Part shown: in pieces, positions 45,277 to 56,386 of the stretch
How the letters are laid out: each line of letters opens with the position of its first letter
Position numbering within the stretch: position 1 is the stretch's first letter
Made by a program: the position numbers and the translations under genes
The notes under the pieces: model-generated
What the model was told of the DNA's origin: nothing
Databases searched by the model: none
The model's input: the letters and a program-made list of their open reading frames with translations, nothing else
Assembly: GCF_013201035.1 (NCBI RefSeq)
Contig: NZ_CP053707.1
Coordinates: 2,790,001 to 2,854,000, forward strand
DNA: 64,000 nucleotides
Source of the DNA: Arthrobacter sp. NEB 688
GTDB taxonomy: Bacteria > Actinomycetota > Actinomycetes > Actinomycetales > Dermatophilaceae
Direction: 5' to 3'

Positions 45277-46875
45277 TCAGGCCAGGGTGACGAGGTCGCG
45301 GTAGTCGGCGTTGAAGAGGTCCTCGACGCCGTCCGGCAGCAGGAGGATGCGCTCGGGCTCGAGCGCGTCGACCGCGCCCTCGTCGTGCGTCACGAGGACG
45401 ACGGCGCCCTCGTAGGTGCGCAGCGCGCCGAGGATCTCGTCGCGCGAGGCCGGGTCGAGGTTGTTCGTCGGCTCGTCGAGCAGCAGGACGTTGGCCGAGG
45501 ACACGACGAGCAGCGCGAGCGAGAGCCGCGTCTTCTCGCCGCCGGAGAGCACCCCGGCCGGCTTGTCGACGTCGTCGCCGCTGAAGAGGAAGCTGCCGAG
45601 CACCTTGCGGACCTCGGTCTCGCCGAGGTCGGGAGCGGCCGACTTCATGTTCTCGAGGACGCTCCGGGCGACGTCGAGGTTCTCGTGCTCCTGCGCGTAG
45701 TAGCCGAGCTTGAGGCCGTGCCCCGGCTCGACCTGCCCGGTGTCGGGCGTGTCGACGCCGGCGAGCAGGCGCAGCAGCGTCGTCTTGCCGGCGCCGTTGA
45801 GGCCGAGGACGACGACGCGCGAGCCGCGGTCGATCGCGAGGTCGACGTCCGTGAAGACCTCGGCCGAGCCGTAGGAGCGCGACAGGCCCGAGGCCCGCAG
45901 CGGCGTGCGGCCGCACGGCGAGGGCTTCGGGAAGCGCAGCTTGGCGACCTTGTCCTGGGCGCGGTCGGCCTCGAGGCCGGAGAGCAGCCGCTCCGCGCGG
46001 CGGGCCATGTTCTGCGCGGCGACGGTCTTCGTGGCCTTCGCGCGCATCTTGTCGGCCTGGGCCATGAGGGCCGAGGCCTTCTTCTCGGCGTTGGCCCGCT
46101 CGCGGCGGCGGCGGCGCTCGTCGGTCTCGCGCTGCTGGAGGTAGGGCTTCCAGCCGAGGTTGTACTGGTCGAGCTCGCTGCGGTTGGCGTCGAGGTGGAA
46201 GACCTTGTTGACGACGACGTCGAGCAGCTCGACGTCGTGGCTGATGACGACGAGGCCGCCCTTGTAGCCCTTGAGGTGCTCGCGCAGCCAGGCGACCGAG
46301 TCGGCGTCGAGGTGGTTGGTCGGCTCGTCGAGGAGGAGCGTCTCGGCGCCGCTGAAGAGGATGCGGGTCAGCTCGACCCGCCGGCGCTGGCCGCCGGAGA
46401 GGGTCCCGATCGTCTGGTCGAGCAGCCGCTCCTCGAGGCCGAGCGCGGCCGCGATCCGGGCGGCCTCCGACTCGGCGGCGTAGCCACCGGCCGCGGTGAA
46501 CTCGGAGTCGAGCCGGCCGTAGCGACGCATCGCCCGCTCCTGCTTCTCGCCGGTCTCGGTGGCCATCGCGTGCTCCGCGGCCCGCAGGTCGCGCACGATC
46601 GCGTCGAGACCGCGCGCGGAGAGCACCCGGTCACGGGCGCTGATGCCGAGGTCGCCCGTGCGGGGGTCCTGCGGCAGGTAGCCGACCTCGCCGGAGCGGG
46701 TGATGGTCCCGGCGGCGGGCTGGGTGACCCCGGCGAGGGTCTTGGTCAGCGTCGTCTTGCCGGCGCCGTTGCGCCCGACGAGGCCGATCCGGTCGCCCGG
46801 GGCGACGCGGAACGTGGCTCCGTCGAGGAGCAGGCGGGAGCCTGCACGCAGCTCGACGGACGCAGCGGTGATCAC
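45277..46875 (-). CDS. ABC-F family ATPase
   Basis: Soluble duplicated ABC ATPase of the ABC-F class, 532 residues, which acts on ribosomes (translation factor or antibiotic protection). Two ATPase domains: Walker A GRNGAGKTT at 34-42 and GLNGAGKTT in the second; signatures LSGGQRRRV and LSGGEKTRL; Walker B LLLDEPTNHLD and LLLDEPTNNLD. The linker between them is a charged, helical P-site interaction motif (YLQQRETDERRRRRERANAE). No membrane helix is present. GTG at 46875 has GGAAGG upstream; the leader is about 65 nt, with no attenuator that I can recognise. The promoter overlaps that of the divergent metallopeptidase. Confidence 0.93.
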   Translation of the reverse strand: MITAASVELRAGSRLLLDGATFRVAPGDRIGLVGRNGAGKTTLTKTLAGVTQPAAGTITRSGEVGYLPQDPRTGDLGISARDRVLSARGLDAIVRDLRAAEHAMATETGEKQERAMRRYGRLDSEFTAAGGYAAESEAARIAAALGLEERLLDQTIGTLSGGQRRRVELTRILFSGAETLLLDEPTNHLDADSVAWLREHLKGYKGGLVVISHDVELLDVVVNKVFHLDANRSELDQYNLGWKPYLQQRETDERRRRRERANAEKKASALMAQADKMRAKATKTVAAQNMARRAERLLSGLEADRAQDKVAKLRFPKPSPCGRTPLRASGLSRSYGSAEVFTDVDLAIDRGSRVVVLGLNGAGKTTLLRLLAGVDTPDTGQVEPGHGLKLGYYAQEHENLDVARSVLENMKSAAPDLGETEVRKVLGSFLFSGDDVDKPAGVLSGGEKTRLSLALLVVSSANVLLLDEPTNNLDPASRDEILGALRTYEGAVVLVTHDEGAVDALEPERILLLPDGVEDLFNADYRDLVTLA

Positions 46876-46946
46876 GGTGGGGCCTTCCGGTGGCGGGGGT
46901 CCCGGGCGGGTGCGACGCGTGGCGGCACGGCGGCCCGGGCTCCCCC

Positions 46947-46953
46947 TAGTCTA
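46947..46953. promoter_or_regulatory. Overlapping divergent -10 boxes (ABC-F/metallopeptidase)
   Basis: The 7-bp TAGTCTA holds TAGTCT on the plus strand (46947-46952) and TAGACT on the minus strand (46948-46953), so one -10 could serve both directions. Leaders would be about 44 nt for the metallopeptidase (plus) and 65 nt for the ABC-F gene (minus). Confidence 0.45.
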
Positions 46954-47002
46954 GGTCGCGCCGGAGCCTGCTCCGGAACGGCCCGACCACGGAGGCAGCC
47001 CG

Positions 47003-47923
47003 ATGAGCTTCAACGACGACGTCACCCTCGACACCTCCCAGGTCCGCTCCGGGGGCGGAGGGTCCGGTGGTCCCGGCGGCCTCGTCGTCGGCGGTGGCCT
47101 CGGTGGCATCGTCGTCCTCATCCTCGCGCTCGTCTTCGGCATCGACCCCTCGCAGCTGCCGACCGGCGGCAGCAACCAGGCGGCGCCCGGCCAGGTGCAG
47201 GCCGGCGGCGAGGTCGACCCCTCGGCGTTCCAGGAGTGCCGGACGGGCGCGGACGCCAACCGCAGCGACGTCTGCCGGGTCATCGGGACGGTCAACTCGG
47301 TGCAGGCGTTCTGGACCGGCGAGCTGCCGCGGTTCAAGCGCGAGTGGCAGGACACCCCGACGGTGCTCTACTCGGGCGCCACGCAGTCGGCCTGCGGCAC
47401 GGCGAGCAACCAGGTCGGTCCCTTCTACTGCCCGCTCGACAAGTCGGTCTACATCGACGCGAGCTTCTTCGAGGTCCTCAGCACCCAGTTCGGCTCCGAC
47501 GGAGGCGCGCTGGCGCAGGAGTACGTCGTCGCGCACGAGTACGGCCACGCGCTCCAGGACCAGCTGGGACTGCTCGGCAAGGCGCAGCAGGGCGGCACCG
47601 GACCGGAGTCGAACGGCGTGCGCATCGAGCTGATGGCCGACTGCCTCGCGGGCGTATGGACGCAGCACGCGTCGCAGGTGCCCGACGAGGACACCGGCAA
47701 GCCGTTCCTCCAGCCGCTGACCGACGCCGACATCGAGTCGGCGCTGTCGGCGGCGTCGGCCGTCGGCGACGACCGCATCCAGCAGGCAGCGACCGGCCGG
47801 GTCTCCCCCGAGTCATGGACCCACGGCTCGAGCGCAGCCCGGCAGAAGTGGTTCCTCCAGGGCTACCGCACCGGCGACCTCAACCAGTGCGACACCTTCG
47901 CGGTCGCCTCCGTCGAGAGCTGA
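47003..47923 (+). CDS. YpfJ-type neutral zinc metallopeptidase
   Basis: Membrane-anchored zinc metallopeptidase-like protein of the YpfJ family, 306 residues. A glycine-rich N terminus leads to a membrane helix at about 26-47 and an extracytoplasmic domain with HEYGH at 178-182 (zinc histidines and catalytic glutamate) and a later ELMADCLAGVW segment giving the third ligand. Cysteine pairs CRTG/CRVI and CGTA/CPLD likely form disulfides. ATG at 47003 has GGAGG 7 nt upstream. It may process cell-envelope proteins, but substrates are unknown. Confidence 0.92.
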   Translation: MSFNDDVTLDTSQVRSGGGGSGGPGGLVVGGGLGGIVVLILALVFGIDPSQLPTGGSNQAAPGQVQAGGEVDPSAFQECRTGADANRSDVCRVIGTVNSVQAFWTGELPRFKREWQDTPTVLYSGATQSACGTASNQVGPFYCPLDKSVYIDASFFEVLSTQFGSDGGALAQEYVVAHEYGHALQDQLGLLGKAQQGGTGPESNGVRIELMADCLAGVWTQHASQVPDEDTGKPFLQPLTDADIESALSAASAVGDDRIQQAATGRVSPESWTHGSSAARQKWFLQGYRTGDLNQCDTFAVASVES

Positions 47924-47940
47924 CCGCGCGCCCCGTCAGC
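47919..47940. terminator. Stem joining metallopeptidase and DUF1801 stops
   Basis: GCTGAC (47919-47924) and GTCAGC (47935-47940) pair around a 10-nt loop, with one stop codon of each convergent gene in each arm. A weak candidate bidirectional terminator. Confidence 0.35.
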
Positions 47941-48364
47941 CGACGGCCCGGCGCACGAGGTCGGCCACCCGGGTCTCACCCTCGGCGGTGGGCGTCGTCA
48001 CCGCCCAGGCGACCGGCCACAGCGTCCCCTCGTCGAGCGCGGCGACGTCCTGGAACTCCAGGCTCGTGTAGCGCTGGCCGAACTTGCCCGAGTTCTTCAC
48101 CTCGAGCAGGACCTTGCCGTCCTTCGCGTAGGCGGGCGTGCCGTACCAGGTCCTCGGGGCGAGGTCCGGTGAGGCGGAGGTGATCACCTCGTGCAGGCGG
48201 GTGCACAGCGCACGGTCGCCCTCGTCCATCCGCGCGATCGCGTCGAGCACCGCCTGCCGCTCGTCCTCGGCCTTCGCCCCCTTCTTCGCGGCGCGCGCCT
48301 CGGCGGCCCGTGCCTTCATCGCAGCCTTCTCGTCGGCGGTGAACCCGCCCGTCGTCCCTGCCAT
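47936..48364 (-). CDS. DUF1801/YdhG-like domain protein
   Basis: A 142-residue protein whose second half fits the DUF1801 (YdhG-like, once linked to iron chaperones) domain: LHEVITSASPDLAPRTWYGT, AYAKDGKVLLEVKNSGKFGQ. The first 40 residues are a charged helical extension (DEKAAMKARAAEARAAKKGA). Function unknown. ATG at 48364 follows an in-frame GTG four codons upstream; the ATG is chosen as conserved but the point is open. It is divergent from the VOC gene. Confidence 0.8.
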   Translation of the reverse strand: MAGTTGGFTADEKAAMKARAAEARAAKKGAKAEDERQAVLDAIARMDEGDRALCTRLHEVITSASPDLAPRTWYGTPAYAKDGKVLLEVKNSGKFGQRYTSLEFQDVAALDEGTLWPVAWAVTTPTAEGETRVADLVRRAVG

Positions 48365-48496
48365 GCCCACCCCTTCGGTCTCGCGCCGTCGCCTGCGCCA
48401 CCATCCTGCTCCCGGCCTCCCCCTCGCGTCGAGGGGCACCGCGTGACAGGCGGGGGCCGAGCCCGCACGATGGGAGCACCGACCCGAGGAGGACCC

Positions 48497-48850
48497 GTGC
48501 GCGTCATGGCCGTCACACCGAACCTGCACGTCCCCGACATCGCCGAGGCCGTGCGCTTCTGGACCGGTGTCGTCGGTCTGGCGCCCGAGGAGATGGGGCT
48601 GGACTGGGTGGCGCGCTGCACCGACCCGGCGACCGGGGCCCACGTGCAGCTGGTCACCCACGACGCGACGGCCCCCGAGGACTCGGCGCTCACCGTCAAG
48701 GTCGACGACGTCGATGCGGCCTGGGCCGAGGTCCTCGCCGCCGGCGTCGAGGTCGTGCACCCGCTCGTCACGGAGCCGTGGGGGGTGCGGCGGTTCTTCG
48801 TGCGGGCCCCGGGCGGGGTCGTCGTCAACATCGCCCAGCACCACGCCTGA
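48497..48850 (+). CDS. VOC-family (glyoxalase-like) protein
   Basis: Small vicinal-oxygen-chelate protein of 117 residues with the beta-alpha-beta-beta-beta repeat: MAVTPNLHVPDIAEAVRFWT, GLDWVARCTDP, VQLVTHDA, then LTVKVDDVDAAWAEVLAAG and the end GVVVNIAQH. It may bind a metal and act as an isomerase, dioxygenase or resistance protein; the substrate is not visible. GTG at 48497 has GAGGAGG 6 nt upstream, a clear start. Confidence 0.87.
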   Translation: MRVMAVTPNLHVPDIAEAVRFWTGVVGLAPEEMGLDWVARCTDPATGAHVQLVTHDATAPEDSALTVKVDDVDAAWAEVLAAGVEVVHPLVTEPWGVRRFFVRAPGGVVVNIAQHHA

Positions 48851-48882
48851 GCCCGGCCGTCGATGCGTGACAGGGTGGGCCG

Positions 48883-49290
48883 ATGACCGACGCCTGGACC
48901 ACCGTCGGCGAGGCGGACTTCGTCTCGCTCACCACCTTCCGCCGCACCGGCGCCCCCGTCGCGACCCCGGTGTGGGTGACCCCGGACGCCGACGGGTCGC
49001 TCCTGGTGACGACACCGACGGGGAGCGGCAAGGTCAAGCGGCTGCGCCGCGACCCCCGGGTCGAGCTGCGTCCCTGCTCGCGCCGCGGCGCGGTCGAGCC
49101 CGACGCACCGGTCGCCACCGGTCGGGCCGAGCTCGTCGAGGACGCCGCGGGCGTCGCCCGGGCCCACGACGTCCTGCGGGCCGCCTACGGGTTCCAGTTC
49201 CGCCTCGTCATGGGGATCGAGCGGATCGTGCGGCGCGGCCACACCGACCGGGTCGTCCTGCGCATCACCCCGACCGACGCCGCCGTCTGA
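48883..49290 (+). CDS. PPOX-class F420-dependent enzyme
   Basis: Split beta-barrel protein of 135 residues of the actinobacterial pyridoxamine-5'-phosphate-oxidase-like class that binds F420 (Rv-type TIGR03666 group). Typical are FVSLTTFRRTGAPVATPVWV at the start, GSLLVTTPTGSGKVKRLRRD in the middle and VVLRITPT at the end. It likely reduces an organic substrate with F420H2. ATG at 48883 has CAGGGT (48871-48876) 6 nt upstream, which suits a leaderless mRNA, although the box is weak. Confidence 0.88.
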   Translation: MTDAWTTVGEADFVSLTTFRRTGAPVATPVWVTPDADGSLLVTTPTGSGKVKRLRRDPRVELRPCSRRGAVEPDAPVATGRAELVEDAAGVARAHDVLRAAYGFQFRLVMGIERIVRRGHTDRVVLRITPTDAAV

Positions 49291-49315
49291 GGCGCCCCGG
49301 ACGACCGACTGCCCG

Positions 49316-49840
49316 CTACTCCTCGATGGTGACGCGGACGGCCCGCGCGCGCTCGAGGGCGGTCTCCAGGACCGCGAGGCGCGGGTCCGGGAGGTCGTAG
49401 AGCTCGCGGCGCGGCAGGCCCAGGAGCCCGCGCAGGCGGGGGTCCTCGAGGACGGCCTCGGCCAGCGCCCGGTCGCCGCCGAGGACGAGCGCCGCGGCAC
49501 CGGACCCGGCGAGCAGCCGGACGGCGTGCTCGGTGACGGCCCCGACCAGCTCGTCGGCCTGGTTGGCCCGCCGACGGGCGAAGCGCTGCTGGCTCCAGCC
49601 GCCCGCCGCGGTGCGCGACTGGACGTAACGGGTCCCGACCTTGTGGGTGGTCAGCCTCTCCCCCACCGCCGTCCCGACGGCGTAGCCACCACGGCGCACG
49701 AGGAGCAGCGCGAGCGGGTCGGCGTCGAGACGGTCGACGCCGACGACCCGCTGGGGGCCGTCGGCGCCGTTGTTCTCGTCGAAGCGCGCCCGCCAGCGGT
49801 CGTACCGCCCGGGCGCGACCTCGACGACGCGTGTGGTCAC
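49316..49840 (-). CDS. acVLRF1 family peptidyl-tRNA hydrolase-like protein
   Basis: A 174-residue protein of the actinobacterial VLRF1 family, related to the Vms1/eRF1 release domain that cuts peptidyl-tRNA on stalled ribosomes. The hallmark loop RYVQSRTAAGGWSQQRFARR, with adjacent glutamines and arginines, corresponds to the GGQ-like catalytic loop. GTG at 49840 lies only 2 nt after the sufT stop, so it is the last gene of the suf operon. Why a ribosome-rescue-type enzyme is linked to Fe-S synthesis is unclear. The function is inferred from the family. Confidence 0.8.
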   Translation of the reverse strand: MTTRVVEVAPGRYDRWRARFDENNGADGPQRVVGVDRLDADPLALLLVRRGGYAVGTAVGERLTTHKVGTRYVQSRTAAGGWSQQRFARRRANQADELVGAVTEHAVRLLAGSGAAALVLGGDRALAEAVLEDPRLRGLLGLPRRELYDLPDPRLAVLETALERARAVRVTIEE

Positions 49841-49842
49841 GC

Positions 49843-50169
49843 TCAGATGTTGAAGCCCAGGGCGCGCAGCTGCTCGCGGCCGTCGTCGGTGATCTTGTCC
49901 GGGCCCCACGGCGGCATCCAGACCCAGTTGACGCGGTAGGACGAGACGAGGCCCTCGAGCGAGGCGGCCGTCTGGTCCTCGATGACGTCGGTCAGCGGGC
50001 AGGCCGCCGAGGTGAGGGTCATGTCGATGACGGCGTGGTTCTGGCCGTCGACGGTGATCCCGTAGACGAGGCCGAGGTCGACGACGTTGATCCCGAGCTC
50101 GGGGTCGACGACGTCGCGCAGGGCCTCCTCGACGTCCGCGACGTTGGCGGGGGTGGCGGTGTCGGTCAC
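49843..50169 (-). CDS. sufT: SufT-like metal-sulfur cluster assembly factor
   Basis: DUF59/MIP18-family protein of 108 residues that helps Fe-S cluster delivery. The family core is seen in DVEEALRDVVDPELGINVVDLGLVYG and the conserved cysteine in LTSAACPLTD. GTG at 50169 overlaps the sufU stop as GTGA, so it is in the suf operon. It sits last before acVLRF1 and may pass clusters to particular client proteins. Confidence 0.9.
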   Translation of the reverse strand: MTDTATPANVADVEEALRDVVDPELGINVVDLGLVYGITVDGQNHAVIDMTLTSAACPLTDVIEDQTAASLEGLVSSYRVNWVWMPPWGPDKITDDGREQLRALGFNI

Positions 50170-50611
50170 TGCGTGGCTCCTTCGGCCTTGTACAGGGCAT
50201 CGGTGAACGCGGCCCAGGACAGCAGGGCGCACTTGACGCGGGCGGGGTACTTCGAGACGCCGGACAGGGCGACGCCGTCGCCGATGACGTCCTCGTCACC
50301 GGGGTCCTCGCCCTTGCTCGTGAGCATCGTCCGCATCGCCTCGTAGGTGTCGCGGGCGTGGGCGACGGTGCCGCCGGTCAGCTCCTCGGCGAGGATCGAC
50401 GCCGAGGCGACGCTGATCGAGCAGCCCATCGAGTCGTACGAGACGTCCTCGACGACGGCGTCCGGCCCGTGGCCGACGAGGTGGACCCGCAGGGTCACCT
50501 CGTCGCCACAGGTCGGGTTGACCTGGTGGCTCTCTCCCTCGAACGGCTCGCGCAGCCCGTGGTTCACGGGCTTCTTCGAGTGGTCGAGGATGAGCTCCTG
50601 GTAGAGGTCCA

Positions 50612-50612
<1 letters not shown>
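50166..50612 (-). CDS. sufU: SufU Fe-S scaffold/sulfurtransferase
   Basis: SufU, 148 residues, a zinc-dependent partner that accepts sulfur from SufS. The conserved ligands are C35, D37, C64 and C128, in PTCGDEV, SMGCSIS and VKCALLSW. The start ATG overlaps the sufS stop as TGATG. It is in the standard actinobacterial and firmicute arrangement with SufS. Confidence 0.95.
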
Positions 50613-52673
<2,061 letters not shown>

Positions 52674-52681
52674 ACGTGTGG

Positions 52682-53023
52682 TCAGAGCTCCTCGGACAGG
52701 GCGACGAAGACGTCGTCACCCTCGGTGCGGACGGTGTGGACGGCGATGGGGGTGATGGCGGGCGGGCCGGTGGGCTCGCCGGTGCGCAGGTCGAAGCGCG
52801 AGCCGTGGAGCCAGCACTCGAGCGTGCAGCCGTCGAGCTCGCCCTCGGAGAGCGAGACGTTGGCGTGGCTGCACGTGTCGTCGACGCAGTGGACGGTGCC
52901 GTCCTCCGTGCGGACGATCGAGACGCGGCGCCCCTCGATCTCGGCGAGGGCGGCCCCGACGGCCGGCAGCTCGTCGAGCCGGCAGACGTGGACGAAGCCC
53001 TCCGCGGTCAGCTGCTCGCTCAC
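52682..53023 (-). CDS. Rieske [2Fe-2S] ferredoxin in suf operon
   Basis: A 113-residue Rieske protein: C51-x-H53 in CSHAN and C70-x2-H73 in CWLHGSRF bind a [2Fe-2S] cluster. It is annotated in many actinobacteria as a non-heme iron oxygenase ferredoxin subunit and regularly lies between sufD and sufC. It is probably an electron donor to the assembly machinery, not part of an oxygenase. GTG at 53023 overlaps the sufD stop (GTGA). Confidence 0.92.
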   Translation of the reverse strand: MSEQLTAEGFVHVCRLDELPAVGAALAEIEGRRVSIVRTEDGTVHCVDDTCSHANVSLSEGELDGCTLECWLHGSRFDLRTGEPTGPPAITPIAVHTVRTEGDDVFVALSEEL

Positions 53024-54201
53024 GCGGCGGCCTCCCCGGCGAGCTCGCGCTCGATGGCGACCATGAGGCGCTCCTGCACCTCGGGCACGCCGATGCGGCC
53101 GACGACGCTCGCGAAGAACCCGCGCACGACGAGGCGACGGGCCTCGTCCTCGGGGATGCCGCGGGCCATCAGGTAGAACAGCTGCTCGTCGTCGAACCGG
53201 CCGGTGGCCGAGGCGTGCCCGGCCCCCTCGATCTCACCGGTCTCGATCTCGAGGTTCGGGACGGAGTCGGCGCGGGCGCCGTCGGTGAGCAGCAGGTTGC
53301 GGTTGAGCTCGTAGGTGTCGGTGCCCTCGGCGGCGGCGCGGATGAGGACGTCGCCGACCCAGACGGTCCGCGCGGTCTCGCCCTGGAGCGCGCCCTTGTA
53401 CTCGACGTTGCTGCGGCAGTGCGCCGCCTCGTGGTCGACGAAGAGCCGGTGCTCGAGGTGCTGGCCGGCGTCGGCGAAGTAGACGCCGAGGCCCTCGAAC
53501 GACCCGCCGGGGCCGGCGTAGGTGGCGTTCGTGTTGAGGCGGACGACCCCGCCGCCGAGCGTCACGGCGATGTGCCGGACGCGGGCGTCGCGGCCGACGA
53601 CGACGTCGTGCTGGCCGAGGTGGTGCGAGGCGTCGTCCCACTCCTGGACGGAGACGAGCGTGACGTCGGAGCCGTCGCCGGCGAGGACGGTGAGGACCTC
53701 GGAGTAGTCGGCCGTGCCGTGGTGCTCGAGCAGCACGGTGACCTTCGCGAAGCGGCCGACGCGGACGGTGACGTGCCCGTGGACGAGGCCCTGCTCGCCA
53801 CCGGTCAGGCGCAGCCGGACCGGTTCGGTGGGCTCGGCCTCGGCCGGGACGTCGACGAGCGCCACGCCACCGCTGTGGGCGGCGGCGACGGCGGCCGCGC
53901 GGTCCTGCGGCGCCGGGACGCCGAGGGCCTGCCAGTCGGCGACCGGGAGGGTCGAGACGGTGACGCCCTCGGGCAGGCTCTCCTCCCACGCGAGGCACTC
54001 GCCGGTGGCCTCGTCGCGGAAGAAGGCGCCGAGCCGGTCGACGGGCGTGAAGCGCCACTCCTCCTCCCGGCCGTGCGGCACGGGGAAGGCGTCGACGTCG
54101 AAGGACGCGGTGCGCTCGGCGCGCGACTGGTCCGGGACCATCGTCGCGACGCTGTCGGTGTGGGCGCCCTCGGTGGGGCGCTGGGGGGTCAGCAACGGCA
54201 T
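53020..54201 (-). CDS. sufD: SufD scaffold protein
   Basis: SufD, 393 residues, forms the SufBCD complex and helps iron entry. It shares the right-handed beta-helix of SufB and ends in AGHASATGRFDDEQLFYLMA and a helical tail. ATG at 54201 overlaps the sufB stop as TGATG. The order B-D-C is normal. No special loss of residues is seen. Confidence 0.94.
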   Translation of the reverse strand: MPLLTPQRPTEGAHTDSVATMVPDQSRAERTASFDVDAFPVPHGREEEWRFTPVDRLGAFFRDEATGECLAWEESLPEGVTVSTLPVADWQALGVPAPQDRAAAVAAAHSGGVALVDVPAEAEPTEPVRLRLTGGEQGLVHGHVTVRVGRFAKVTVLLEHHGTADYSEVLTVLAGDGSDVTLVSVQEWDDASHHLGQHDVVVGRDARVRHIAVTLGGGVVRLNTNATYAGPGGSFEGLGVYFADAGQHLEHRLFVDHEAAHCRSNVEYKGALQGETARTVWVGDVLIRAAAEGTDTYELNRNLLLTDGARADSVPNLEIETGEIEGAGHASATGRFDDEQLFYLMARGIPEDEARRLVVRGFFASVVGRIGVPEVQERLMVAIERELAGEAAA

Positions 54202-55622
54202 CAGCCGACTGCTCCTTCCATCTGCAGCTCGATGAGGCGGTTCAGCTCGAGGGCGTACTCCATGGGGAGCTCCTTGGCGATCGGCTCGACGAAGCCGCGC
54301 ACGATCATCGCCATCGCCTCCTCCTCGGACATGCCGCGGGACATGAGGTAGAACAGCTGGTCCTCGGAGACCTTCGAGACGGTCGCCTCGTGGCCCATCT
54401 GGACGTCGTCCTCGCGGATGTCGACGTAGGGGTAGGTGTCGGAGCGGCTGATCGTGTCGACGAGCAGCGCGTCGCAGACGACCGAGCTCCTGGACCCGGT
54501 GGCGCCCTCCATGATCTGGACGAGGCCGCGGTACGAGGTGCGGCCGCCACCCCGGGCGACGGACTTGGAGACGATCGAGCTGCTGGTGTTCGGGGCCGCG
54601 TGGACCATCTTCGAGCCGGCGTCCTGGTGCTGGCCCTCGCCGGCGAAGGCGATGGAGAGGGTCTCGCCCCGGGCGTGCTCGCCGAGGAGGAAGACGGCCG
54701 GGTACTTCATCGTCACCTTGGAGCCGATGTTGCCGTCGATCCACTCCATCGTCGCGCCCTCGGCGCACGTGGCGCGCTTGGTGACGAGGTTGTAGACGTT
54801 GTTCGACCAGTTCTGGATGGTCGTGTACCGGACGCGGGCGTTCTTCTTGACGATGATCTCGACGACCGCGGAGTGCAGCGAGTCGCTCTTGTAGATCGGC
54901 GCGGTGCAGCCCTCGACGTAGTGCACGTACGAGCCCTCGTCGGCGATGATCAGCGTCCGCTCGAACTGGCCCATGTTCTCGGTGTTGATGCGGAAGTAGG
55001 CCTGGAGCGGGATGTCGACGTGGACGCCCGGCGGGACGTAGATGAACGAGCCGCCCGACCACACGGCGGTGTTGAGCGCCGCGAACTTGTTGTCGCCGGC
55101 CGGGATGACCGAGGCGAAGTACTCGCGGAAGAGGTCCTCGTGCTCGCGCAGGCCGGTGTCGGTGTCGACGAAGATGACGCCCTTCTCCTCCAGGTCCTCG
55201 CGGATCTGGTGGTAGACGACCTCCGACTCGTACTGGGCCGCGACGCCGGCGACGAGGCGCTGCTTCTCGGCCTCGGGGATGCCGAGCTTGTCGTAGGTGT
55301 TCTTGATGTCCTCGGGCAGGTCCTCCCAGGAGGTCGCCTGCTTCTCGGTGGACTTCACGAAGTACTTGATGTTCTGGAAGTCGATGCCGGTGAGGTCGCT
55401 GCCCCAGCTGGGCATCGGCTTCTTGTCGAACAGGCGCAGGGACTTCATCCGCAGGTCGAGCATCCACTGCGGCTCGCTCTTGCGCCCGGAGATGTCGGCG
55501 ACGACCTCCTCCGAGAGCCCGCGGCGCGCGGTGGAGCCGGCGGTGTCGCTGTCGGCCCAGCCGTACTCGTAGGTGCCGAGGTCCTTCAGACCCGGGTTGA
55601 GCTCTTCGATGTGGCTCGTCAT
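54201..55622 (-). CDS. sufB: SufB scaffold protein
   Basis: Main Fe-S scaffold, 473 residues. The typical features are the N-terminal region YEYGWADSD, the conserved central core [15 protein letters not shown]-type segment ([20 protein letters not shown]), [11 protein letters not shown], and a C-terminal [19 protein letters not shown]. No intein is present, unlike mycobacterial SufB. ATG at 55622 overlaps the sufR stop as ATGA, so SufB synthesis is coupled to its repressor. Confidence 0.96.
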   Translation of the reverse strand: MTSHIEELNPGLKDLGTYEYGWADSDTAGSTARRGLSEEVVADISGRKSEPQWMLDLRMKSLRLFDKKPMPSWGSDLTGIDFQNIKYFVKSTEKQATSWEDLPEDIKNTYDKLGIPEAEKQRLVAGVAAQYESEVVYHQIREDLEEKGVIFVDTDTGLREHEDLFREYFASVIPAGDNKFAALNTAVWSGGSFIYVPPGVHVDIPLQAYFRINTENMGQFERTLIIADEGSYVHYVEGCTAPIYKSDSLHSAVVEIIVKKNARVRYTTIQNWSNNVYNLVTKRATCAEGATMEWIDGNIGSKVTMKYPAVFLLGEHARGETLSIAFAGEGQHQDAGSKMVHAAPNTSSSIVSKSVARGGGRTSYRGLVQIMEGATGSRSSVVCDALLVDTISRSDTYPYVDIREDDVQMGHEATVSKVSEDQLFYLMSRGMSEEEAMAMIVRGFVEPIAKELPMEYALELNRLIELQMEGAVG

Positions 55623-56311
55623 CGCGATGGCCTCTCGGTAGGGGTCGGGACGAACGTGGTGCAGACGTGGTCGCCGTGGGCGAGGGTCGCCAGGCGTTGG
55701 ACGTGGACGCCGAGGAGGCGGGAGAACGCCTCGGTCTCGGCCTCGCACAGCTCGGGGAACTCGGTCGCGACGTGCTGGACCGGGCAGTGACCCTGGCACA
55801 GCTGCACCCCGGTCAAGGCCGCCGGGCCGCCGGGTGTTCCCACCGGGCGGGCGGAGGCCGAGTAGCCCTCGGTGTTGAGGGCGTCGACGAGGGCGTCGGC
55901 GCGCGAGCGCGCGTCGTCCCCGGCGTGCTCGAGGCGGCCGGCGAGCCGGGCCTCGAGGTGGGCGACGCGCTCCTCGGCGAAGGCCTGGACCGCGCTCTCG
56001 CCGCCGGTGCGGCGCAGGAAGCGCAGCGCCTCGCCGGCGAGGTCGTCGTAGTCGGACGCGAGGGCGCGGTGGCCCGCGTCCGTGAGGACCCACTCCTTCG
56101 CCGGGCGGCCGCGCCGGCGGGGGCCGGCGGCGTCGCGGGCGAGGACGAGGCCCTCGGCGTGGAGGTTGTCGACGTGGCGGCGCACGGCCGTCTCGGTGAG
56201 GCCGAGCCGGTCGACGAGGGCGGTGATGCTCACCGGGCCCTCCTGGCTCACGACACGCAGCAGCCGGTCGCGCGTGCGCGACTCGTCGACGGAGGCTGCG
56301 GCATTAACCAC
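55619..56311 (-). CDS. sufR: SufR-type Fe-S sensing repressor
   Basis: Transcription regulator of 230 residues controlling the suf operon: a winged helix near 15-75 ([20 protein letters not shown]) and C-terminal cysteines C172, C176, C189 and C217 that can hold a Fe-S cluster, as in SufR. When cluster is present it should repress its own operon; when lost, derepress. GTG at 56311 lies 6 nt after TAACAT, so its mRNA is leaderless and the operon from sufR to acVLRF1 is a single unit. Confidence 0.93.
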   Translation of the reverse strand: MVNAAASVDESRTRDRLLRVVSQEGPVSITALVDRLGLTETAVRRHVDNLHAEGLVLARDAAGPRRRGRPAKEWVLTDAGHRALASDYDDLAGEALRFLRRTGGESAVQAFAEERVAHLEARLAGRLEHAGDDARSRADALVDALNTEGYSASARPVGTPGGPAALTGVQLCQGHCPVQHVATEFPELCEAETEAFSRLLGVHVQRLATLAHGDHVCTTFVPTPTERPSR

Positions 56312-56317
56312 ACACCC

Positions 56318-56347
56318 ATGTTAGGTAAATGCCGCGACGACGTCCAA
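56318..56347 (-). promoter_or_regulatory. suf operon promoter
   Basis: On the minus strand TTGGAC (56342-56347) and TAACAT (56318-56323) are 18 nt apart, a good sigma-70-type promoter, with the start falling on or next to the sufR GTG at 56311. The nearby TTAGG (56321) and CCTAA (56359) form a widely spaced inverted pair that may bind SufR; that is a guess. Confidence 0.6.
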
Positions 56348-56386
56348 GGAAGGGTCGCCTAACCCTCGACGGGTCGCGGCGCGGGG

